From: Rhizobium bangladeshense
GTDB lineage: Bacteria; Pseudomonadota; Alphaproteobacteria; Rhizobiales; Rhizobiaceae
Length of the DNA: 64,000 nt
Assembly: GCF_017357245.1 (NCBI RefSeq)
Contig: NZ_CP071612.1
Location: 3,684,001-3,748,000, forward strand
Reading direction: 5' to 3'
Below are positions 25,731 through 34,718 of this stretch, in pieces. The notes beneath the pieces are model-generated. The model was given only the letters and a program-made list of their open reading frames with translations. It had not been told where the DNA came from and did no database searches. The first letter of the stretch is position 1. Each line of letters opens with the position of its first letter. Both the position numbers and the translations under genes were made by a program.

Positions 25731-26837
25731 TTGACACGACTGCCGCCCTCGCAAGAACCATCGATTGTCGCCGTTAAGATCATGCTTGCAGAAGTTTCCG
25801 TTCTTCTCGCCCCGCTGGCCGCCGCCATAGGTTACTCCTCTTACAAGGCGCGGCAATTCGAACAGACCTATCCGAATATCGGCGAACTGACGGATGTCGG
25901 CGGCTACCGCATGAATGCCGTCCATATCGAGCGTCCCGAGAGTGCGGATCTGCCGGCGCTCGTCTTCATTCACGGCGCCAGCGGCAATCTGCTCGATCAG
26001 ATCGTTGCCTTTCGCGCTGCGCTCGAAGGGCGGGCGGAAATGCTGTTCGTCGATCGTCCCGGTCACGGTTATTCCGAACGTGGCGGCCCCGAGAACGCCG
26101 TCCCCTCAGGCCAGGCCGATGCAATCGCCCGACTGATGGAAAAGCGCGGCATTGAGAAGGCGATCATCGTCGGCCATTCCTTCGGCGGCGCAATCACCGC
26201 CGCCTTCGGCCTGCGACATCCCGACAAAACCGCAGGCCTTCTCTTCCTCGCGCCCGCCACCCATCCGTGGCCCGGCGGCATCGACTGGTATTATCATGTG
26301 GCAACCGTGCCGCTCGTTGGTTGGCTCTTCAACCACGCTATCGTCGTTCCGCTTGGACTGAGCCGGCTGGAGCGCGGCACGCTGAATGTTTTCCGTCCCA
26401 ATCCGCGGCCTGCCGATTACATCGAGAAAACCGGTCCGTCGCTTGTGCTGCGGCCGCGCACCTTCCACAACAATGCCGCTGATTTCAAAAGGTTGCTCGC
26501 CTATGTGAAGGAGCAGTCGCTGCTTTATTCGCAGATCACCGCGCCGACTGTCATCATAACAGGCGACCGCGACGAAATCGTCTGGGAACACCTGCATTCT
26601 CGCGGCCTTGCCCGCGATATAGCGGGCTCCGAACTCGTTACGGTCCGCGGCGTCGGGCACAAGCCGGATTATCTCGCCACCGATGTCGCCATCGCCGCCA
26701 TGGAAAAGATCGCCGGCGAGCCGCGCGACCTGCAGGCGAGCGCCCGCCGGGCCGAGGAGAGGCTTGCCGCCTCTCTTGAAGATCACGCGATGCAGATCCA
26801 GCCGTCGCTGATGCCGGGGGCTCTCTCCGGCGTTTAG
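25731..26837 (+). CDS. Alpha/beta hydrolase, membrane-anchored
   Basis: A protein of up to 368 residues with an N-terminal hydrophobic anchor (MLAEVSVLLAPLAAAIGYSS) and an alpha/beta-hydrolase domain. The oxyanion region is VFIHGASGNL, the nucleophile elbow is VGHSFGG, an acidic residue lies in ITGDRDEIV, and the catalytic His is in GVGHKPDY. The start is uncertain: TTG 25731 has GAGG just upstream, while ATG 25782 has no evident ribosome site. The substrate cannot be told from sequence; the family includes esterases and haloalkane or epoxide hydrolases. Confidence 0.82.
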   Translation: MTRLPPSQEPSIVAVKIMLAEVSVLLAPLAAAIGYSSYKARQFEQTYPNIGELTDVGGYRMNAVHIERPESADLPALVFIHGASGNLLDQIVAFRAALEGRAEMLFVDRPGHGYSERGGPENAVPSGQADAIARLMEKRGIEKAIIVGHSFGGAITAAFGLRHPDKTAGLLFLAPATHPWPGGIDWYYHVATVPLVGWLFNHAIVVPLGLSRLERGTLNVFRPNPRPADYIEKTGPSLVLRPRTFHNNAADFKRLLAYVKEQSLLYSQITAPTVIITGDRDEIVWEHLHSRGLARDIAGSELVTVRGVGHKPDYLATDVAIAAMEKIAGEPRDLQASARRAEERLAASLEDHAMQIQPSLMPGALSGV

Positions 26838-26943
26838 TATCGCCGGTCGGACAGCCAGCTCCCACAAAGCCTAGGTCGCCGCATTGCCGCCGACCGCGGC
26901 AGCCCCATATGTCTTTCCGTTGTTGTCCATAGGAGGGGAAATC

Positions 26944-28680
26944 ATGGGCCGCCTGCATATCGGGACGATCTCTGTCATATCGGCATTGTCGCTAAGTCTG
27001 ACCACGGCTTTCGCGGCGTCGCCCGCACCTGTCGAAGCCGAACACGGGATGGTCGTCACTGCCCAACATCTGGCGACCGATGTCGGCGTCGAGGTGCTGA
27101 AGAGCGGCGGCAACGCCGTCGATGCGGCGGTCGCCGTCGGTTACGCACTGGCGGTCGTCTATCCCTCGGCAGGCAATCTCGGCGGCGGCGGCTTCATGAC
27201 GATCCGCCTGAAAGACGGCTCCAAAACCTTCCTCGATTTCCGCGAACGGGCGCCGCTCGCCGCGACGAAGACCATGTATCTCGACAGCAAGGGGGATATC
27301 GTGCCGCGCGCCAGCCTTGACGGTTATCTCGCCGTCGGCGTTCCCGGTTCCGTCATGGGCTTCGAGACGGCGCGCGAGAAATACGGCACCCGATCACGCC
27401 AGGATTTGATCGCGCCGGCGCTGCGTCTCGCCAAAGAGGGCTTCACTCTGGAGCAGGGTGACGCGGCGATCCTTGCTGGCGGCGCCAAGCGCCTTGCGAA
27501 GGACGAGACGGCAGCGAAGATTTTCCTGAAACCGGACGGCAAGACCTATGCCTCCGGCGAAAAGCTTGCGCAGCCGGATCTTGCCGCGGTGCTGGCAGCC
27601 ATCTCGGAAAGAGGCCCCGACGCCTTCTACAAGGCCGCCCCCGCCGAGGCGATCGTCCAAGCGAGCCAGGCCAAGGGTGGTATCCTTGCCAAGGAAGATT
27701 TCGAGCAATATACCGTGCGCGAGTTGAAGCCGATCGAGTGCAATTACCGCGGCTACGACATCATCTCTTCGCCGCCACCCTCCTCCGGCGGCGTTATCAT
27801 CTGCGAGATCCTCAACGTCCTCGAAGGCTATCCGCTCTCCTATCTCGGCTACGCCTCGGCTGAAACCGTGCATGTCATGGTCGAGGCAATGCGCTACGCC
27901 TATGTCGACCGCAACGCCGCACTCGGCGATCCCGATTTCGTCGAGAACCCGATCGAAAAACTGCTCGACAAGAGCTACGCCAAAGAGATCTCAGCAAAGA
28001 TCGACCCTTATAAGGCCGGGACTTCGGCGAATTTGAAACCGCTCGGCGACAAGGAAAGCAACGAGACGACCCACTATTCCATCATCGACGACGCGGGCAA
28101 TGCGGTTGCCGTGACATATACGCTGAACGGCTCCTTCGGCGCGGCGGTCGTAGCGCCCGGCACCGGCGTTCTGCTCAACAACGAGATGGACGATTTCACC
28201 TCCAAGCCGGGTGTGCCGAACCTTTACGGTCTTGTTCAGGGCGAAGCCAATGCCATCGCCCCGAAGAAGACGCCCCTCTCCTCGATGAGCCCTACGATCG
28301 TCACCCGCGACGGCAAGCCCTTCATGGTGATCGGCAGCCCCGGCGGCTCGCGCATCATCACCATCACGCTGGAGGCGATTTTGAATGTCATCGATTTCGG
28401 AATGGATATCGGCCAGGCGGTCAATGCACCGCGTTTCCATCACCAATGGCAGCCCGACAAAGTCTATCTCGAGCCCTATGCGCTTTCGCCGGATACGGAA
28501 AGGACGCTTGCGGCGATGGGTTATAGCTTCGACGGCGGCAACGACGCGCCGCTCTGGGGCCAGGCGGCCGGCATACTCGTAGGCGGCAAAAGCCTTGCCG
28601 CCATCGAAAAGGGCGGCGGCGCGCGCTACAACGGCGCCATGGACGCCCGCGCGACGGAAGGCTCGGCGGGCGGTTATTGA
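26944..28680 (+). CDS. ggt: Gamma-glutamyltransferase (periplasmic)
   Basis: A 578-residue precursor of the Ntn-hydrolase GGT, which cleaves glutathione and transfers gamma-glutamyl groups. There is a signal peptide (MGRLHIGTISVISALSLSLT, then TAFAA), GGNAVDAAVAV, the large-subunit block NLGGGGFM, and the self-cleavage site N-E-T-T-H-Y-S with catalytic Thr376. GTGVLLNNEMDDF and GSPGGSRIITI lie in the small subunit. ATG 26944 has AGGAGGGGAA upstream. It is a single gene between two enzymes with no evident operon. Confidence 0.94.
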   Translation: MGRLHIGTISVISALSLSLTTAFAASPAPVEAEHGMVVTAQHLATDVGVEVLKSGGNAVDAAVAVGYALAVVYPSAGNLGGGGFMTIRLKDGSKTFLDFRERAPLAATKTMYLDSKGDIVPRASLDGYLAVGVPGSVMGFETAREKYGTRSRQDLIAPALRLAKEGFTLEQGDAAILAGGAKRLAKDETAAKIFLKPDGKTYASGEKLAQPDLAAVLAAISERGPDAFYKAAPAEAIVQASQAKGGILAKEDFEQYTVRELKPIECNYRGYDIISSPPPSSGGVIICEILNVLEGYPLSYLGYASAETVHVMVEAMRYAYVDRNAALGDPDFVENPIEKLLDKSYAKEISAKIDPYKAGTSANLKPLGDKESNETTHYSIIDDAGNAVAVTYTLNGSFGAAVVAPGTGVLLNNEMDDFTSKPGVPNLYGLVQGEANAIAPKKTPLSSMSPTIVTRDGKPFMVIGSPGGSRIITITLEAILNVIDFGMDIGQAVNAPRFHHQWQPDKVYLEPYALSPDTERTLAAMGYSFDGGNDAPLWGQAAGILVGGKSLAAIEKGGGARYNGAMDARATEGSAGGY

Positions 28681-28801
28681 CGGTCGGCGAGCCGCGGGCA
28701 TAGGTGCGTTGGGCATTCATGTCACGGTGACAAAGTCGCCGTTCACAAACCGTTTGCCCCGTCCTATGCATTAGCGATCCCGCAAGCAGGACGATTCCCG
28801 A

Positions 28802-29776
28802 ATGGTCAGCATTGAAATGATTGTTGCCGCCCGCGCCCGACTGCGCGGTCACATCAGACGCACGCCGCTTCTCTCCTCCCCCTTCCTGAACGAGATCGCC
28901 GGCCGGCGCCTGTTCGTGAAGGCGGAATGTCTGCAGCATTCGGGTTCCTTCAAGTTTCGCGGCGGCTGGTCTGCCGTCTCCGGCCTCGACCCGGCCGTAC
29001 GCGCGCGCGGCGTCATCGCCTTCTCCTCCGGCAATCATGCGCAGGGTGTCGCCCTTGCCGCCAAGCTGCACGGCGTGCCCGCCGTGATCATCATGCCGAG
29101 CGATGCGCCGAAGCTGAAGATCGCCAATACCCGCGCCTTCGGTGCCGAAGTCGTGCTCTACGACCGCGCCAATGAGGATCGGGACGAAATCGGCGCCCGG
29201 CTCTCCGCCGAACGCGGCCTGACGCTGATCAAGCCTTTCGACGAGCCCCTGGTGATCGCCGGCCAGGGCACGACCGGCCTCGAAATCTCCGAGCAGGCTG
29301 AAGAAGAGGGTGTCACGTCAGCCGAAGTTCTCGTTCCCTGCGGCGGCGGCGGGCTGAGCTCCGGCATCGCCCTTGCCCTCGAAGCCAGCGCGCCGGATTT
29401 TCGCGTCCGTCCATGCGAGCCCGAGAATTTCGACGATACCGCCCGTTCGCTCGCCTCCGGCAGGATCGAACGCAATGCCTCAATGTCGGGCTCGATCTGC
29501 GATGCGATCATCACGCCGCAGCCGGGCAATGTCACCTTTCCGATCCTGAAGCGCCTCGCCGGCGCCGGCATCGTGGTCACCGACGAGGAGGCGCTGCGGG
29601 CGATGGCGCTCGCCTTCGTCAGGCTGAAGATCGTCGTCGAGCCGGGTGGCGCAGTGGCGCTGGCTGCCGCCCTTTTCCATGGTGAGGCGCTGGAAAGCGA
29701 TGCGGTCGTCGCCATCACCTCCGGCGGCAATGTCGATGCCGACATCTTCACCATGGCGCTGGAACGCTTCGGCTGA
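28802..29776 (+). CDS. Threonine/serine dehydratase family, PLP-dependent
   Basis: A 324-residue fold-type II PLP enzyme. The PLP lysine is Lys51 in SGSFKFRGG, followed by SSGNHAQGVA and the phosphate-binding CGGGGLSSG; SGGNVD lies near the end. Short members without an ACT domain are catabolic-type threonine/serine dehydratases or relatives such as hydroxyaspartate dehydratase and EutB-like enzymes. The exact substrate is uncertain. It has its own promoter region and ends 19 bases before a convergent SDR gene. Confidence 0.85.
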   Translation: MVSIEMIVAARARLRGHIRRTPLLSSPFLNEIAGRRLFVKAECLQHSGSFKFRGGWSAVSGLDPAVRARGVIAFSSGNHAQGVALAAKLHGVPAVIIMPSDAPKLKIANTRAFGAEVVLYDRANEDRDEIGARLSAERGLTLIKPFDEPLVIAGQGTTGLEISEQAEEEGVTSAEVLVPCGGGGLSSGIALALEASAPDFRVRPCEPENFDDTARSLASGRIERNASMSGSICDAIITPQPGNVTFPILKRLAGAGIVVTDEEALRAMALAFVRLKIVVEPGGAVALAAALFHGEALESDAVVAITSGGNVDADIFTMALERFG

Positions 29777-29795
29777 GTAAACGCGGGCGCGTCAG

Positions 29796-30593
29796 TCAGG
29801 CCGTCTTATATCGTTTCGCCGGCGCTGTCCGGGAGAGGCTCGGCATCAGTGCCTGGCGCGCTTGTTCATAGGCAGTCAGCAGACTGCCATCCTCAAGCGA
29901 CGGGATCGTCGCGAATTCGCCGAGCTCGAGGCCTGCGAGCGAGGCATCGACCATATCTTCCGCCGACATCACGATTTCACCGGGTAAATGCTCCACGGGT
30001 GTGCCGGCGACGCCCCAGAACTCCGTTGCTGTGGCACCAGGCAACACAGCCTGGACGCGGATATTCTTTTCTGCGAGCTCGTGCTTCAACGACTGGCTGA
30101 AGGCAAGCACAAAGGCCTTCGTACCGCCATAGACGCCGTTCAACAGTTCCGGCGCAATCGCAACAATGGAAGCGATATTAATGACCGTTCCGCCGCCGCG
30201 TGAGACGAAACCAGGAACGGCGGCATAAGTCAGCCGCATCAGTGCAGTGACGTTAAGCTCGATCATTTCCTGCATCTTATCGACATCGGCGGCAAGCAAC
30301 GGGGCCGTTCCGCCGAAGCCGGCATTGTTGACCAGAAGCGTGATGCTTCGGTCTCCCTTCAGCACGCTCTCGACGCGGGAAAGATCCACCTTCCTGCCGA
30401 GATCAGCGACAAGGGTCTCGACCGTCCTGCCGGTTTCCGTCGTCAGCCGATCTGCCAATGCCCTCAGCCGCTCCTCATTGCGGGCGACGATGATCAGGTC
30501 GTACCCCTGCTTTGCCAGTCTGTGGGCATAGATTGCGCCGATGCCCGAGGATGCGCCGGTGATAAGCGCCGTACCCTTATGTTCCTGTACCAT
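29796..30593 (-). CDS. SDR-family oxidoreductase, divergent from a GlxA-type regulator
   Basis: A 265-residue short-chain dehydrogenase of the DltE/YqjQ-like subgroup. It has a TGASSGIGAIYA cofactor loop, VNNAG at about 88-92, the catalytic NIASIV Ser, and Tyr/Lys in VYGGTKAF. The substrate is unknown. It shares a 114-base control region with the AraC/GlxA-type regulator at 30708, which probably controls it through the inverted repeat at 30661-30693. Confidence 0.88.
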   Translation of the reverse strand: MVQEHKGTALITGASSGIGAIYAHRLAKQGYDLIIVARNEERLRALADRLTTETGRTVETLVADLGRKVDLSRVESVLKGDRSITLLVNNAGFGGTAPLLAADVDKMQEMIELNVTALMRLTYAAVPGFVSRGGGTVINIASIVAIAPELLNGVYGGTKAFVLAFSQSLKHELAEKNIRVQAVLPGATATEFWGVAGTPVEHLPGEIVMSAEDMVDASLAGLELGEFATIPSLEDGSLLTAYEQARQALMPSLSRTAPAKRYKTA

Positions 30594-30660
30594 GCTCCAT
30601 CTCCTTCATGCGCCGGACCTCGCCCTGCGCGTGAAGATAATAATACGCGGGATTGCCGAC

Positions 30661-30693
30661 GTCCTGAATGTCATATATACCACTTTTCAGGAC
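30661..30693. promoter_or_regulatory. Inverted repeat in the SDR/GlxA-regulator divergent promoter
   Basis: GTCCTGAA (30661-30668) and TTCAGGAC (30686-30693) form a perfect 8-bp inverted repeat 17 bases apart, enclosing an AT-rich CATATATACC. It lies 14 bases before the regulator's ATG and is a good candidate operator overlapping a promoter. Confidence 0.55.
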
Positions 30694-30707
30694 GTTGGAG
30701 CTTAGCC

Positions 30708-31652
30708 ATGCAGCACATCGCTTTCTTGCTCTATCCCGGCTTCCAGATCATGAGTCTGGCCGCCGTCTCGGTCTTCGAGTTCACTAATCTCGAACTCGGC
30801 CGGAAGGCTTATGACATCACCCACATTTCTGAGGCTGGCGGAGTGCTGCGCACCTCGCTCGGCATGCCGATCGAGACGGAGCCTTTTGGTGATCCGGCCT
30901 TCGACACGCTGATCGTCGTCGGCGCACCCGACCTCGTCTTGCCGAAGCCCGGCGAAAGCGCCTTCATGCGTGCCGCATTGGGCGCCTCTCGTCGTATTGC
31001 TTCGATCTGCACCGGAGCCTTCTACCTTGCCGAAGCCGGCATTCTCGACGGCCGCCGCGCGACGACACATTGGTGCCTTGCCCGCGAAATGAAAGCGCGT
31101 TACCCGAAGATCCGGGTGGAAGAAGACCGCATCTTCATCATCGATGGTTCGGTCTGGACATCCGCCGGAATGACAGCCGGTATCGACTTGGCGCTGGCGA
31201 TGGTCGAAAAGGATCACGGCATCGAGGTCGCCCGCGCCGTCGCGCGCATGCTCGTCGTCTATCACCGCCGCGCCGGCGGCCAGTCACAGTTTTCCGCGTT
31301 GCTGGAATTGGAGCCGAAATCAGACCGCATTCAGAAGGCGCTCGACTTCGCGCGCAAGAATTTGAAAGCGCAGCTGTCCGTCGAAGAGCTGGCGGAAGCC
31401 GCTCATCTCAGCCCCCGCCAGTTCAGCCGCGCCTTCCGCTCCGAAACCGGCCAGTCCCCCGCCAAGGCCGTCGAGAACTTGAGGCTCGAAGCCGCCCGGC
31501 TGATGATGGAGCAGAGTCGCCATCCGATCGACGTGGTCGCCGACGAGACCGGCTTTGCCGACCGCGAGCGCATGCGGCGAGCCTTCCTGCGTGCCTTCGG
31601 TCAACCGCCCCAGGCCATCCGCCGCAACGCTCAGCAGCAGTACCAATCGTGA
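30708..31652 (+). CDS. GlxA-family (DJ-1/PfpI + AraC) transcriptional regulator
   Basis: A 314-residue regulator with an N-terminal DJ-1/PfpI-like amidotransferase domain (IAFLLYPGFQIMSLAAVSVF; SICTGAFYLAEAG carries the nucleophile-position Cys) and a C-terminal AraC DNA-binding domain. The two HTH motifs are LSVEELAEAAHLSPRQFSRA and HPIDVVADETGFADRERMRR. It is divergent from the SDR gene and probably regulates it. ATG 30708 directly follows the inverted repeat. The inducer is unknown. Confidence 0.9.
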   Translation: MQHIAFLLYPGFQIMSLAAVSVFEFTNLELGRKAYDITHISEAGGVLRTSLGMPIETEPFGDPAFDTLIVVGAPDLVLPKPGESAFMRAALGASRRIASICTGAFYLAEAGILDGRRATTHWCLAREMKARYPKIRVEEDRIFIIDGSVWTSAGMTAGIDLALAMVEKDHGIEVARAVARMLVVYHRRAGGQSQFSALLELEPKSDRIQKALDFARKNLKAQLSVEELAEAAHLSPRQFSRAFRSETGQSPAKAVENLRLEAARLMMEQSRHPIDVVADETGFADRERMRRAFLRAFGQPPQAIRRNAQQQYQS

Positions 31653-31687
31653 GGCATCCGGCCCGCGGCCGAATGCCTGATCGGCCG

Positions 31688-32497
31688 TCAGCAGGGATCG
31701 TGAAGCGCCCGCCGGATCGCCACCTCGACCGGCGAATAGTTGCCGTCTTTCCGCTCCAGCCTGTAGGGCCGCGTGAGGCCAAGCGGTGGCTGCGCCATGA
31801 AACGCGGCGTAGTGCCGCGATGTTTCTGCGCCGCATGCACCAGAAAGGGATGGCAGAGATAGACAGTGCCTGCCTGCCCCGTCACCAATGCCAGCGGACG
31901 ATCCGCGCCCATGGTTTCGAGATCCATGTGCGAGCGGCCAGCTTCGCCCGCCGGTGCGAGGTAGCGCGCCATATCCATATGCGAACCCACTCTGATGCGG
32001 GTCGGCGCATCCTCCTCGCCAACATCGGAAAACAGAAACAGCATCAGCAGCGCCCGGCCGCGCGAGGTGATGTTCACTCGCCAGGTCGAAAAATCCTGCT
32101 GTTCATTCGCGTCGCAATTCTCGCCGGGAAAGCTCAGATCGACATGCCAGCCGGCATCGCCCGGGTCATCGGGATGTGGAAAGCGCACCGGAAAACTGCC
32201 GAGCCCGTCACGCCGGACCCAGCGCCCAATGCCGACGAGCTGGTCGAAAGCAGCATGCAGGACCGGCGTGTTGGCGGCTGCCGCGAATGGCCCTCCGCCA
32301 TAACCCGGAAGCCGGATCACTGGCCTTGTCCATGTCGCGGGATCGTCAGGAGCGCAGGGGATGTCGCACCACATGATGGCGCGTGCTTCTTCGGCCAACT
32401 CGCGTGGAAAGGCTCTGTCGATTCGGACAAATCCGTCGCGGATGAATCCTTCGATCTCGGCTGCGGTCAGCGCCGGCGGATAATGTTCATCGGTCAT
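31688..32497 (-). CDS. Phytanoyl-CoA dioxygenase (PhyH)-family protein
   Basis: A 269-residue 2-oxoglutarate/Fe(II) oxygenase-like protein. The Fe-binding H-x-D is GWHVDLSF and the distal His is in YLCHPFLVHAAQ, followed by a candidate 2OG-binding Arg in PRFMAQ. The start is MTDEHYPPAL at 32497. The natural substrate is unknown; bacterial members hydroxylate small metabolites. It is a single gene between the GlxA regulator and LysR. The 236 bases upstream (32498-32733) contain a small ACCAGC/GCTGGT hairpin at 32567-32582 and no gene I can support. Confidence 0.82.
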   Translation of the reverse strand: MTDEHYPPALTAAEIEGFIRDGFVRIDRAFPRELAEEARAIMWCDIPCAPDDPATWTRPVIRLPGYGGGPFAAAANTPVLHAAFDQLVGIGRWVRRDGLGSFPVRFPHPDDPGDAGWHVDLSFPGENCDANEQQDFSTWRVNITSRGRALLMLFLFSDVGEEDAPTRIRVGSHMDMARYLAPAGEAGRSHMDLETMGADRPLALVTGQAGTVYLCHPFLVHAAQKHRGTTPRFMAQPPLGLTRPYRLERKDGNYSPVEVAIRRALHDPC

Positions 32498-32733
32498 GAA
32501 AACTCTCTGTCGTAAACCTCTCAAGCCGGATTACCGGGCGGAGGTTGTTTCGCTCCACGACCAAGAACCAGCCGAAGCTGGTCTGCGGTCGCGTCTCCAT
32601 AGGCCCGGGAGGCAAGACCTGCCCAAGGCAGCGAAGTCAGCGGCTCAAGAAGAAGACCGAAGCGATATTGGCAGTGAGCATCTTCATAATGGCGTGAGGT
32701 TATAGGCCTGCGCCCGAAGGGTCAACGAAGATA

Positions 32734-33630
32734 TCAGCCACTTGTCCCGCGCAGGGCGTCATGCACGGACTCCAGTAGGAGCGCGCCAAGCCGCGCTCCA
32801 GCCGGCTGCAGTTCGGCCTCCGCCCGGTGCAGAACCAACCCGAGCTTCGGCAAGTCAGGCAGGCCGACCGCTTCGGGCGCAAGTGGCCGGACTTTGGCCG
32901 GCAGGCCGATCGGCGTGCGGATGGTGAGCCCGAGGCCCGCCGCCGCGGCCGCCCAGAGACCGCCGAGGCTGGGACTAACGAAGGCGAGCCGCCAGGAAAT
33001 GTCCGCCTCATCGAGTGCCCGGGTGGCCGCAGTTCGCATCAGGCACGGCGCCTCCAACGAGGCGAGCGGTACGGGTTCGCCGCTTGCCGCATGCCAGCCC
33101 GGCAGCCCCTCCGCAGGCCCGATCCAGCGCATCGGCACCTCGCCGATGCGCTCGCAATGAGCCGCCAGCGTGCCGTCGCTCCAGGCGAGCGCCAGATCGA
33201 GCTTGCCCGAAGTGACGCGCTCCAGCAGTTCGGCATTGCGCACCACCCGCGCCTCGATGCGCACCTTCGGATGAGCCCGCGCGAAACGGCCGAGCACCTC
33301 GGGCAGCAGATTTTCGCCGAAATCCTCCTGCAAGCCGAGCCGCACCCAGCCTTCCAGCTCGGCGCTGTGGACGGCCGCAGCCGCCTCGTCGTTGAGCTCC
33401 AGCAACCGTCTGGCATAACCGAGCATCGTTTCGCCGGCGTCGGTCAGCGCGAGCCCGCGCCCCGCCTTGCGGAAGATTGGCGTGCCCGCCTGCTCCTCCA
33501 GCTTCTTCAGCTGCGCGCTGACCGCCGACGTCGAACGCCCGAGCTTTTCTGCCGCCTTGGCGAAATTGCCGAGCTCCATGCCGGTCGAAAAGGTTCGAAG
33601 CACATCGAGATCGAAGATCGTCCGTCGCAT
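32734..33630 (-). CDS. LysR-family transcriptional regulator
   Basis: A 298-residue LTTR with an N-terminal HTH (LDVLRTFSTGMELGNFAKAA, then LGRSTSAVSAQLKKLEEQAG) and a type-2 periplasmic-binding-like effector domain. I use ATG 33630; a TTG just before is in frame. It is divergent from a tautomerase/DUF4865 pair that it probably controls, which is the usual LysR layout. A palindromic LTTR-type box lies in the shared promoter region. Confidence 0.9.
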   Translation of the reverse strand: MRRTIFDLDVLRTFSTGMELGNFAKAAEKLGRSTSAVSAQLKKLEEQAGTPIFRKAGRGLALTDAGETMLGYARRLLELNDEAAAAVHSAELEGWVRLGLQEDFGENLLPEVLGRFARAHPKVRIEARVVRNAELLERVTSGKLDLALAWSDGTLAAHCERIGEVPMRWIGPAEGLPGWHAASGEPVPLASLEAPCLMRTAATRALDEADISWRLAFVSPSLGGLWAAAAAGLGLTIRTPIGLPAKVRPLAPEAVGLPDLPKLGLVLHRAEAELQPAGARLGALLLESVHDALRGTSG

Positions 33631-33642
33631 CAACAGTTCCGT

Positions 33643-33667
33643 TATTTAGGATAATTTGTCCATAAAA
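33643..33667. promoter_or_regulatory. Candidate LysR-type binding box
   Basis: TTATTTAGGATAATTTGTCC plus ATAAA is an imperfect palindrome (TTAGGA / TCCATAA arms around TAATTTG) in the 115-base gap between lysR and the tautomerase gene. It has the A/T-rich T-N11-A character of LTTR sites. Confidence 0.4.
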
Positions 33668-33745
33668 TTCTGATTTTCAGTACCATCCTGTGCTGCGATG
33701 ATGCTGTTGTCAAGGCCGCCGGACGGCCGAACCATGGAGATCCCA

Positions 33746-34165
33746 ATGCCCTTCGTTCGCATCTCTCTTCGCAGAGGCAAGTCACAGGAATATCTCGCTG
33801 CCCTCGCCGACAATGTCCAGCGCGCGCTGGTCGAAACCTTCGACGTGCCTGAGAACGACCGCTTTCAGGCCATCCATCAGCATGATGAAAATGAACTGAT
33901 CTTCGACCGCAGCTATCTTGCCGGACCGCGCTCGGACGATTTCGTCTATATCTCGGTCACGATCGGACGGCCGCGAACGGCTGAGATGAAGGCAGCGCTT
34001 TATCTTCGGCTCGCCGAACTGCTGGCGCAATCGCCGGGCATCCGGCCGGAAGACGTGATGATCGTTATCAGCACCAGCGCGCCCGAGGACTGGTCCTTCG
34101 GCGACGGCATCGCCCAGATGACTGATCCTGACTGGCGACTGCGTGCAGTAGAGACACGGCCATGA
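33746..34165 (+). CDS. Tautomerase-family protein (4-OT/MIF-like)
   Basis: A 139-residue tautomerase-superfamily protein. I place the start at MPFVRISLRRGK so that Pro2 becomes the N-terminal catalytic proline after Met removal; GGAG lies 6 bases upstream. An in-frame ATG at 33734 would bury the proline. Its size suits a fused double beta-alpha-beta unit such as the malonate-semialdehyde-decarboxylase-like group. It overlaps the DUF4865 gene by ATGA and is divergent from lysR. Confidence 0.85.
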   Translation: MPFVRISLRRGKSQEYLAALADNVQRALVETFDVPENDRFQAIHQHDENELIFDRSYLAGPRSDDFVYISVTIGRPRTAEMKAALYLRLAELLAQSPGIRPEDVMIVISTSAPEDWSFGDGIAQMTDPDWRLRAVETRP

Positions 34166-34716
34166 TCGCTATGCAATACGGCTTCACCCTGCCCGCTGAC
34201 TACGACATGTCGATTATCGAGCGCCGCATCCGCGAAAAAGGGCCACTTCTCGACGGCTTCCCCGATCTCGGCTTTAAGGCCTATCTCAGCGCCCGGAAGG
34301 ACGAATTCGGCAGCCGCGACAATCTCTACGCGCCCTTCTATCTCTGGCAAAGACCGGAGGGAGCAAGCGACTTTCTCTGCGGCCCAGGTTTCGAGGCACT
34401 CACCGGCGCCTTCGGCTGGCCGCAGGTGAGTACCTGGATTGTGTGGCAAGCGGAAGTCTCGCCCGAGATTGCGGCGTCCGGGTTTGCCACCCGCGATATC
34501 ATTCAGACCCAAGCCTATGCGTCGCTTGCCGATCTTCGCCGGGCCGAAAACGCGGAGGCCGAAGCTGATCGGGCAAGAGGTGCGCTCGCCTCCGTCTCCG
34601 GTTTCGAACCGACGACATGGACGCGCGTACGCTTCAGCCTATGGAAAGATATGCCTGAGATAGGCAGGCACACCCAGACCTATCGAATCGGCCACCTATC
34701 GCTGCCTCGGCCCTGA
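34162..34716 (+). CDS. DUF4865 family protein
   Basis: A 184-residue protein starting MIAMQYGFTLPADYDMSIIE, matching my recollection of DUF4865 proteins that accompany tautomerase genes. It has no signal peptide or membrane span. Several aromatic residues (APFYLWQRPEG, FGWPQVSTWIVW) suggest a ferredoxin-like/YdhR-type fold. It starts inside the tautomerase stop (ATGA), so the two are translationally coupled and presumably work on the same compound. The biochemical role is unknown. Confidence 0.75.
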   Translation: MIAMQYGFTLPADYDMSIIERRIREKGPLLDGFPDLGFKAYLSARKDEFGSRDNLYAPFYLWQRPEGASDFLCGPGFEALTGAFGWPQVSTWIVWQAEVSPEIAASGFATRDIIQTQAYASLADLRRAENAEAEADRARGALASVSGFEPTTWTRVRFSLWKDMPEIGRHTQTYRIGHLSLPRP

Positions 34717-34718
34717 AA

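Noticed and set aside
32496..32705. 69-codon plus-strand gene upstream of lysR
   Set aside because: Low-complexity charged sequence without homology. It begins inside the PhyH start region and has no ribosome site.
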